Source: UBA5760 sp964649385 (lineage in GTDB: Bacteria > Chloroflexota > Dehalococcoidia > Dehalococcoidales > UBA5760). Taken from it: DNA of 35,240 nucleotides. Shown piece after piece: positions 29,975 through 35,240 of the stretch. A program made the position numbers and the translations under genes. Within the stretch, counting starts at the first letter, position 1. Each line of letters starts with the position of its first letter. The DNA lies in NCBI GenBank assembly GCA_964649385.1, contig CAZYRA010000001.1, forward strand, positions 1 to 35,240, written 5' to 3'. The notes under the pieces were generated by a model that was not told where the DNA came from, did no database searches, and saw nothing but the letters and a program-made list of their open reading frames with translations.

Positions 29975-30838
29975 ATGAGCCTTGACCTTGCTTTACAAAC
30001 TGCAGGGAATGCTGCAGTTGTAAGTGTTTTCTACGCATTAATGGCGATAGGGTTTACTCTTGTCTTCGGTGTTATGGGCGTACTCAACCTTGCCCATGGC
30101 GAGCTCTACATGGTTGGCGCCTATGTCGTCTGGATTGCCTATGCTCAAGGTGGTGTACCCTTCCCGGCGGCCGTAGCGCTTGCTGTGGTTGTTGTTGCCG
30201 GCCTGGGTCTAGCGATGGAACGTGGCCTGTTCCGGCCCATGCGTGGACGGCCCCTGATGGGGCTGATAATGTCGGTGGGGATGATATTTATCCTTCAGGT
30301 CTTTGTCGCCACGACCTGGCACGTCGGTTTGATGAAGCAGGTTATGCCCTATATCCGCGGGTCGGCGGATATATTTGGTATTTCGATAGCCTACCAGAGG
30401 CTGCTGGTGGTGCCGGCAGCCGCATGCGCTCTTGGTGCGCTCTGGTACTTTCTACGCCATGCCAGGATGGGGCGGGCCCTTCGTGCCAAGTCCCAGGACC
30501 CCGAGGCAGCCGCCCTACAGGGGATAAGCGTAGATAGGGTTGATATTGTTACTATGGCCATTGGGGCCGGACTGGCCGGCTTTGCCGGTGCCTTTATGTC
30601 GCCCATAATGCGGGTTGATCCGTATATGGGGCATTCTGCTCTGGTTATAGCCCTGCTGGTGACCATTGTCGGTGGTCTGGGTAGTATCGAGGGTGCCCTG
30701 ATTGCGTCGTTTATCTTCGGCTTTATGATAAGCTTTGTTACCGTTCTTGTTGACAGCACCATGGCCAATATAGCCGCCGTACTGCTTATGTTTATCGTGC
30801 TGGCAGTAAGACCAAGGGGGATAATGGGCCGTGCGTAA
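29975..30838 (+). CDS. livH: Branched-chain-type ABC transporter permease LivH
   Basis: 287-residue permease with about eight hydrophobic helices. The family opening (YALMAIGFTLVFGVMGVLNL followed by AHGELYMVGAY) is clear, and the coupling loop RALRAKSQDPEAAALQGISVD matches the LivH EAA-like region, with GGLGSIEGALIAS near the C terminus. It pairs with the LivM-like permease, with which it overlaps by 8 bases. Substrate follows from the binding protein and is unknown. Confidence 0.93.
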   Translation: MSLDLALQTAGNAAVVSVFYALMAIGFTLVFGVMGVLNLAHGELYMVGAYVVWIAYAQGGVPFPAAVALAVVVVAGLGLAMERGLFRPMRGRPLMGLIMSVGMIFILQVFVATTWHVGLMKQVMPYIRGSADIFGISIAYQRLLVVPAAACALGALWYFLRHARMGRALRAKSQDPEAAALQGISVDRVDIVTMAIGAGLAGFAGAFMSPIMRVDPYMGHSALVIALLVTIVGGLGSIEGALIASFIFGFMISFVTVLVDSTMANIAAVLLMFIVLAVRPRGIMGRA

Positions 30839-31784
30839 GATAAAAGGTAATTTACTCGGTTTGGTTATCCTGTTTGGTGTATTTGCTGCTATGCCGGCGG
30901 CTGTCGGGGAGTATCAGCTTAATACCCTGCTCATAATACTTATATGGATTATTATGGCGGTATCCTACCGTCTGCTGGCTACCACGGGGGAGTTTTCCCT
31001 GGGACACGTAGTAGTTATGGGTATCGGGGCATATAGTAGTGCTATGATTTCGCGCTACATTGGCTTACCGGTGTGGGTGTGTATGCCCCTAGGCGGACTG
31101 GTCTGCGCCGGGTTTGCTGCCCTGACTGCCTACCCCATGTTCCGTATGAAGGGGTTTTACTTCCTGCTCGGCTCCTTCGCTCTTGGTGAAGCAGTGAGGC
31201 TTAGCTGGAACCGGTGGAAGTTTCCCTTCGGTGGACCGAGTGGGCTGTGGAACATTGCTCCTCCCTCGATAGGAGACTTTAGCTTCAATACTTGCACCTC
31301 CTACTTCTATCTCGTTCTGGGAATAACCGCGGTGTGTGTTTATATTATGCTGCGTATTGACCAGAGCCGATTCGGAGAGAACCTCCAGTCTATCCACTGG
31401 CAAGATCGGCTGTCGGAGAGCTTGGGTATCAATGTCTTCCGTCATAAAATGACTGCCTATATCACTGCTTCGTTCTTTGCCGGTGTCGCTGGTGCCCTGC
31501 TAGCTCACTTTATGGGTGCCATCAGCCCGACCCAGTTTGGTTTAACCTACATGCTCTATCTACTGGTCTGGGTAATCGTGGGTGGTACCAATACCTTCTG
31601 GGGTTCCATCATTGGCGTGCTTACCCTGTATTTCATACAGGAGGGGTTGCGTGGTGTCCTCGCTGAGTGGATGCCGATGTTCTATGGCATTATTTTGATA
31701 GCCATCCTGTTTGCCTTGCCTGATGGCCTGGAGAGTTTGCCCCGCCGGATTAGAGAATTCCGGAGTTCGAGGAGGGGTAAGTAA
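30831..31784 (+). CDS. livM: Branched-chain-type ABC transporter permease LivM
   Basis: 317-residue permease with a GTG start inside the end of livH. Typical marks are TTGEFSLGHVVVMGIGAY, TAYPMFRMKGFYFLLGSFALGE split by a short loop, and the coupling helix region SLGINVFRHKMTAYITASFFAGVAGAL. GGTNTFWGSIIGVL is the family's C-terminal block. Last gene of the plus-strand unit; a strong terminator follows. No LivF ATPase gene is present in this unit. Confidence 0.93.
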   Translation: MRKIKGNLLGLVILFGVFAAMPAAVGEYQLNTLLIILIWIIMAVSYRLLATTGEFSLGHVVVMGIGAYSSAMISRYIGLPVWVCMPLGGLVCAGFAALTAYPMFRMKGFYFLLGSFALGEAVRLSWNRWKFPFGGPSGLWNIAPPSIGDFSFNTCTSYFYLVLGITAVCVYIMLRIDQSRFGENLQSIHWQDRLSESLGINVFRHKMTAYITASFFAGVAGALLAHFMGAISPTQFGLTYMLYLLVWVIVGGTNTFWGSIIGVLTLYFIQEGLRGVLAEWMPMFYGIILIAILFALPDGLESLPRRIREFRSSRRGK

Positions 31785-31814
31785 GGGGAGACGTTAGAGG
31801 TCGGTAGAGAAATT

Positions 31815-31847
31815 AAAGCCTGAGTAGCTATGCTACTCAGGCTTTTT
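31815..31847 (+). terminator. Terminator after livM
   Basis: AAAGCCTGAGTAGC (31815-31828) and GCTACTCAGGCTTT (31832-31845) form a 14-bp stem with a 3-base loop; T-run at its end. Convergent to livG. Confidence 0.85.
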
Positions 31848-31930
31848 CATTGCTGTTCTGGAGAAGAAGCTGTTTACTTATAGCTAACAGTGACTATTCT
31901 TACCCTATTAATAGCCCTGCAAGACCAGCC

Positions 31931-32698
31931 TCAGGCAAAAGCCGCTTCCTTTCCCAAGTAAGCCTCGATAACCTCTTCCTTTTCTATAATCTCTGCTGGC
32001 GTTCCTTCAGCGAGCTTCTTGCCGAAGCTCAGTACGGTTAGCTCATCACAAAGTCCCATCACTGCTCTCATATCATGTTCTACCAGCAGTATGGTCATCC
32101 CCCGCTCGGTGCGGAGCTTCTTGATCAGGCCCATCATATGACTGGTTTCTGACTGGTTCATACCGGTAACCGGCTCATCCAGTAATAGCATCTTTGGCTC
32201 AGCAGCCATTGCCATGGCGATAGCTAGTGCTCTTTGATGGCCGTGAGGGAGGTTCATCGCCAGTTCATCTTTAAGGTCGCTTAGTCCCAGGAAGTCTACT
32301 ATTTCCTGGGTTTTTCTCTCGTTTTCCTTCTCCTCCCTCCCGGCACCACCCAGGTATCTTTTGACAGGATTCATCCCTGCGTACAGGTGACATGCTGTCA
32401 TTACGCTCTGCTGAATGGTAAACTCCATAAAGAGAATAATCGCCTGAAAGGTGCGCACCAGGCCCTTTCCGGCTATCTGATGTGATGTAAGGCCGGTTAT
32501 ATCCTCTCCGTTGTAAGAAACCTTACCCGAGGTTAGTGGGTAGACCCCGGTGATAAGGTTATAGCAGGTCGTTTTGCCAGCGCCATTGGGGCCAATAAGC
32601 CCCCGGATTTCGCCTTCATTAACATCCATGCTAAAATCGCTGACCGCCGCCAGCCCACCAAAATTCTTGGTTATCCCTTCTAATTCAAGTAGAGCCAT
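31931..32698 (-). CDS. livG: Branched-chain-type ABC transporter ATP-binding protein LivG
   Basis: 255-residue ATPase. Walker A GPNGAGKTT (36-44), the Q-loop RTFQAIILF, Walker B MLLLDEPVTGMN (170-181) and the H-loop VEHDM are in place. The signature is LPHGHQR (150-156) rather than the usual LSYGQQR, keeping only Gly and Gln. The C-terminal LivG tail (LSFGKKLAEGTPAEIIEKEE) is present. It is transcribed against livHM and has its own promoter and an AGGAGG ribosome site. A LivF partner is not in the window. Confidence 0.92.
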   Translation of the reverse strand: MALLELEGITKNFGGLAAVSDFSMDVNEGEIRGLIGPNGAGKTTCYNLITGVYPLTSGKVSYNGEDITGLTSHQIAGKGLVRTFQAIILFMEFTIQQSVMTACHLYAGMNPVKRYLGGAGREEKENERKTQEIVDFLGLSDLKDELAMNLPHGHQRALAIAMAMAAEPKMLLLDEPVTGMNQSETSHMMGLIKKLRTERGMTILLVEHDMRAVMGLCDELTVLSFGKKLAEGTPAEIIEKEEVIEAYLGKEAAFA

Positions 32699-32763
32699 AG
32701 TACCTCCTGTCTTCGATGATAAACGGAAATCTTCATATCGGAAAAAGTAATAGCTGTCGCACT

Positions 32764-32792
32764 AAAGTAGCATAATGACCCGGTTTTGTCAA
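32764..32792 (-). promoter_or_regulatory. Promoter of livG
   Basis: Minus-strand TTGACA (32787-32792), 17-base spacer, TACTTT (32764-32769). An imperfect hairpin, AATCTGC with GCAGATT around TAC/GTA (32791-32819), touches the -35 box and may be an operator. Confidence 0.55.
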
Positions 32793-33062
32793 TCTGCCGT
32801 ACTGGTGGTACAGCAGATTAGTGATACTGCTCTCTTTCCTCCCACTCAGGCATTGGACAGACGAGCTCTTTAGAAGCCAGTTCCCAGGGTCATACGGTGC
32901 AGTATTCCTACTCAATAACCTGACAGATTATGCCTTTGCCATTCGGGGTTTGAGGGTTTATAATCTTGCATAAGCCAGTGACACCGGGAATTAGGGGCGC
33001 CGGGATTACCTGGAGCCAGGACCTGTCTGGCCTTGCTTCTGGATTCGAGAGGGGTTACAGAG
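32793..33062. other. Intergenic stretch upstream of recN
   Basis: Non-coding stretch of about 270 bases (about 360 counting the livG upstream region). It contains the hairpin at the livG promoter and the recN promoter. No RNA gene or convincing ORF. Confidence 0.5.
32936..32964 (+). promoter_or_regulatory. Promoter of recN
   Basis: TTGCCA (32936-32941), 17-base spacer, consensus TATAAT (32959-32964). About 98 bases before the recN start. Confidence 0.6.
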
Positions 33063-34820
33063 TTGTTACTTCAGTTAAGAGTCAAAGCTATCGGCATTAT
33101 CGAAGACATAAACTGGGGTCTGGACCGCGGGTTAAATGTCATTACCGGTGAGACCGGGGTGGGGAAGTCCCTGGTAATTGATGCTGTGGAGGCGTTGTTA
33201 GCCGGGAAGGTGGATGAAGAGCTTATTCGCTACGGTGCTGATAAGGCTCACCTGGAGGGGGTTTTTACCCTTCCTCAGGGTGATAGTGTTTCCCGGCTTA
33301 GAGAACTCCTGGTTGATAAAGGACTGAAAGCCGATGAGGAGACCCTGGTTATCAATTGTGAACCCCGCCGGCAGGGGCGCGGTACTATTCGGGTGAATGG
33401 GTATGCTGTACCCAGGGGGCTGCTGAACCAAATCGGTAGTCTCCTGGTTGATATCCACGGTCAGAGTGAACACCTGTCATTGCTTAATAAGGGTTACCAC
33501 TGCTATCTCCTCGATTCCTATGGCCATACCCTGGACCTGTGCAAGGGTTTTAGCGCTAAAGCTGTGGAACTCCGTAAGGCAGAAGAGGAGCTCCAGACGC
33601 TGTTGGAAGAGGAAAAGGAGCGCACTCGTCGTGAGGAATTCCTGCGCTTTCAACTGGATGAGATAGAGCGGGCAGAACTGTGCGAGGGGGAGGAAGAGAC
33701 GCTGGATAGGGAGCGGAATATCCTGGCTTCCAGCGAGCAGCTAAAAGCGCTATCCTTCGAAGCCTACCAGGGCTTATGTGGTGAGTATGGCGCCCGTTCT
33801 TCTTCGCCGGCTCTGGAGAGGTTGAGCGAAGCAGTCCAGGTGGTAAAGAAGCTTGTTAGCCTGGACCCTACCCTGAAGCAGCAGTTGGATTTCCTGGAGG
33901 AGAGCGTATATGGGCTTGAGGAGGTAGCCCGGGACATTCGTTCTTATAGTGAACGCCTGGAGTATGACCCGAAACGGCTTGAAGAGATAGAAATAAGGTT
34001 AGAGCTTATCCGAAGCCTGAAGAGGAAGTACGGGCAGACTATCGCTGAGATACTGGGTTACCTTGAGAAAGGGGGGCGAGAGATGGAAGAGATCTCTCAC
34101 TCTGAAGAAAGGAAGGCCGGTCTTACCGAGATATGCTCCTGTCTTAGAGAGGAGATGGGGCAGATGGCTTCCGAGCTTTCCCGGGCACGTTCCCGGGCAG
34201 CGAAGCAGTTGGCGACTGAAGTAGAGAGAGAGCTTCAGGACCTGAATATGTCGCAGGTTAAATTTGAGGTATCTATCACTCAGAAACCGGCTCAAGGTGG
34301 AATCCCTTTTCCTGATGGGGAGAGTTATGCCTATAGTAATAACGGGGTCGATACCGTAGAGTTCATCGCCGCGACAAATCCCGGGGAACCCCTGAAACCG
34401 TTAGCCAAGATTGCCTCCACCGGGGAAATATCCCGTTTTGCCTTAGCCTTGAAGAGCGCCCTTGCCGGAGCCGATAACATACCGGTTCTTATTTTTGATG
34501 AAATCGATATCGGTGTTGGCGGGAGGAGTGGTGAAGTAATCGGTAAAAAGCTCTGGAATCTGGCCCGGAATCGCCAGGTGATTTGCGTTACTCACCTTCC
34601 TCAGATAGCTGCCTTTGCCGATGCTCACTACAGTGTTCACAAAGAGGTTTCCGGTACCCGGACCTTGAGCAGATTGGATACTCTTGAAGGTGAGTCGCGA
34701 GTTAAGGAGCTTGCCGCTATGCTGGCCGGACCTCAGTATAGTAAAACCTCCTTGGAAAGTGCCGGTGAACTGATACAAAGAGCGGGGCTCTGGAAGGAGC
34801 CCCGCCGTAAAGGGGGTTAA
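33063..34820 (+). CDS. recN: DNA repair protein RecN
   Basis: 585-residue SMC-like ATPase used in double-strand-break repair. Walker A GETGVGKS is at about 29-36; the middle (about 165-370) is rich in Glu/Lys/Arg coiled-coil sequence; then come the signature STGEISRFALALK and Walker B LIFDEIDIGVGGRSG, followed by VTHLPQIAAFADAHY, all diagnostic of RecN. Start: the TTG at 33063 is 8 bases after AGAGGGG and gives the normal beginning LLQLRVKAIGII; another TTG at 33033 would add ten residues but has no ribosome site. Single-gene unit with a promoter. Confidence 0.95.
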   Translation: MLLQLRVKAIGIIEDINWGLDRGLNVITGETGVGKSLVIDAVEALLAGKVDEELIRYGADKAHLEGVFTLPQGDSVSRLRELLVDKGLKADEETLVINCEPRRQGRGTIRVNGYAVPRGLLNQIGSLLVDIHGQSEHLSLLNKGYHCYLLDSYGHTLDLCKGFSAKAVELRKAEEELQTLLEEEKERTRREEFLRFQLDEIERAELCEGEEETLDRERNILASSEQLKALSFEAYQGLCGEYGARSSSPALERLSEAVQVVKKLVSLDPTLKQQLDFLEESVYGLEEVARDIRSYSERLEYDPKRLEEIEIRLELIRSLKRKYGQTIAEILGYLEKGGREMEEISHSEERKAGLTEICSCLREEMGQMASELSRARSRAAKQLATEVERELQDLNMSQVKFEVSITQKPAQGGIPFPDGESYAYSNNGVDTVEFIAATNPGEPLKPLAKIASTGEISRFALALKSALAGADNIPVLIFDEIDIGVGGRSGEVIGKKLWNLARNRQVICVTHLPQIAAFADAHYSVHKEVSGTRTLSRLDTLEGESRVKELAAMLAGPQYSKTSLESAGELIQRAGLWKEPRRKGG

Positions 34821-34868
34821 GTTCCCATTCTACTCGGGAACATTCCCATCAGATGTCGTCGGGCAGGC

Positions 34869-35240
34869 TTATCCCGGCGGCCTCAAGTGCCTTCTTCTAT
34901 AATAGCCGAAGTACCAGGCTAATAACGTGATGCCGGCAATAATTCCTCCGATGAGCCACCAGTTGGTCCATGTCAGAGTCTCGAACTCTCCACTCAGGTC
35001 ACCTATCTGCACTACATACTGTCCCGGTTCAATCTCAGTAACGGTAAAAATGACCTGCTGACTTTGCCCGGGCTGAAGAGCAATGTCTTTACTGCTTAGC
35101 ACTTCTCCATTTAGCTTAAGGGCGGCAGTGTAGCTGCCCCCCTGCCCTCCGTCATTACTGACATCGGCAGTAATGCTGACATTTCCCCCTTTTCTGAACA
35201 TAAAGGTGAACGCATTCCCGATGCCTGTCCTTACCTGGCT
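34869..35240 (-). CDS. CARDB-like cell-surface protein, C-terminal end (5' part outside window)
   Basis: 123 residues in a frame open to the window edge. A beta-sandwich of the CARDB/archaeal-S-layer-accessory type is visible: NVSITADVSNDGGQGGSYTA, LKLNGEVLSSKDIALQPGQS and QVIFTVTEIEPGQYVVQIG. It is followed by a single membrane helix (WLIGGIIAGITLLAWYFGYY) and a basic tail RRRHLRPPG, so the domain is outside and the protein anchored at its C terminus. Ligand or partner unknown. Convergent with recN. Confidence 0.75.
   Translation of the reverse strand, partial: SQVRTGIGNAFTFMFRKGGNVSITADVSNDGGQGGSYTAALKLNGEVLSSKDIALQPGQSQQVIFTVTEIEPGQYVVQIGDLSGEFETLTWTNWWLIGGIIAGITLLAWYFGYYRRRHLRPPG

Overview
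The window looks like a 35 kb scaffold from a mesophilic, strictly anaerobic bacterium of moderate GC. The mix of anaerobic Fe-S/MinD-type genes, molybdenum-cofactor genes, corrinoid methyltransferases, frequent TTG/GTG starts and no sign of aerobic metabolism fits Chloroflexota (Dehalococcoidia-like) best. That placement is an inference from gene content, not from a phylogenetic marker. One assembly gap of 100 N lies at 4634-4733. 

Layout. (1) 1-2937, plus strand: glycine betaine/proline-type ABC importer (binding protein cut by the window edge, ATPase with CBS domains, permease). (2) 3024-4958: minus-strand chagasin-like lipoprotein, a minus-strand tRNA trio (Phe-Gly-Leu) with its own promoter, a universal stress protein, and a small membrane protein broken by the gap. 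(3) 5000-8365: pantothenate operon with a promoter, a leader carrying an intrinsic terminator hairpin, then a DUF2520 reductase-like gene, panD, panB, panC and a terminator. (4) 8396-18670: a co-directional minus-strand run. It reads from a DUF134 regulator with a palindrome at its promoter, through DUF5320/NifX/zinc-ribbon/ferredoxin-MinD genes resembling the 'orange protein' clusters of sulfate reducers, to Mrp, NifU-like, MobB, a radical SAM enzyme, an NAD-kinase-like protein, a HisC-like aminotransferase and a DUF89 phosphatase. (5) 18724-21161: PLP-homeostasis protein, cupin, HAD phosphatase and peptide deformylase. (6) 21342-23988: tRNA-Pro followed by a recombinase-like HTH remnant, an unrecognised protein with a duplicated motif, and a membrane-anchored methyltransferase; this looks like accessory DNA. 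(7) 24038-31847: methylamine locus. mtmB (minus) and mttB (plus) are divergent; mttB is followed by its corrinoid protein gene and then by LivJ/LivH/LivM-type transport genes. livG lies just beyond on the other strand. (8) 33063-35240: recN and the end of a CARDB-type cell-surface protein. 

The main discovery is in region 7. Both the monomethylamine methyltransferase gene (mtmB) and the trimethylamine methyltransferase gene (mttB) are interrupted by a single in-frame amber (TAG) codon exactly where the archaeal enzymes carry pyrrolysine, with the family sequence continuing in frame on the far side. A conventional gene caller splits each into two ORFs. In the same window TAG ends 11 of 39 readable genes, including the corrinoid gene mttC directly downstream of mttB. 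This organism therefore appears to use amber both as an ordinary stop and as a pyrrolysine codon. The pyl genes (pylT, pylS, pylBCD) and the MtbA methyltransferase are not in the window and must be elsewhere if the system works. With betaine and amine-type transporters on the same scaffold, the locus suggests import and demethylation of methylated amines, with methyl groups passed to a corrinoid protein.
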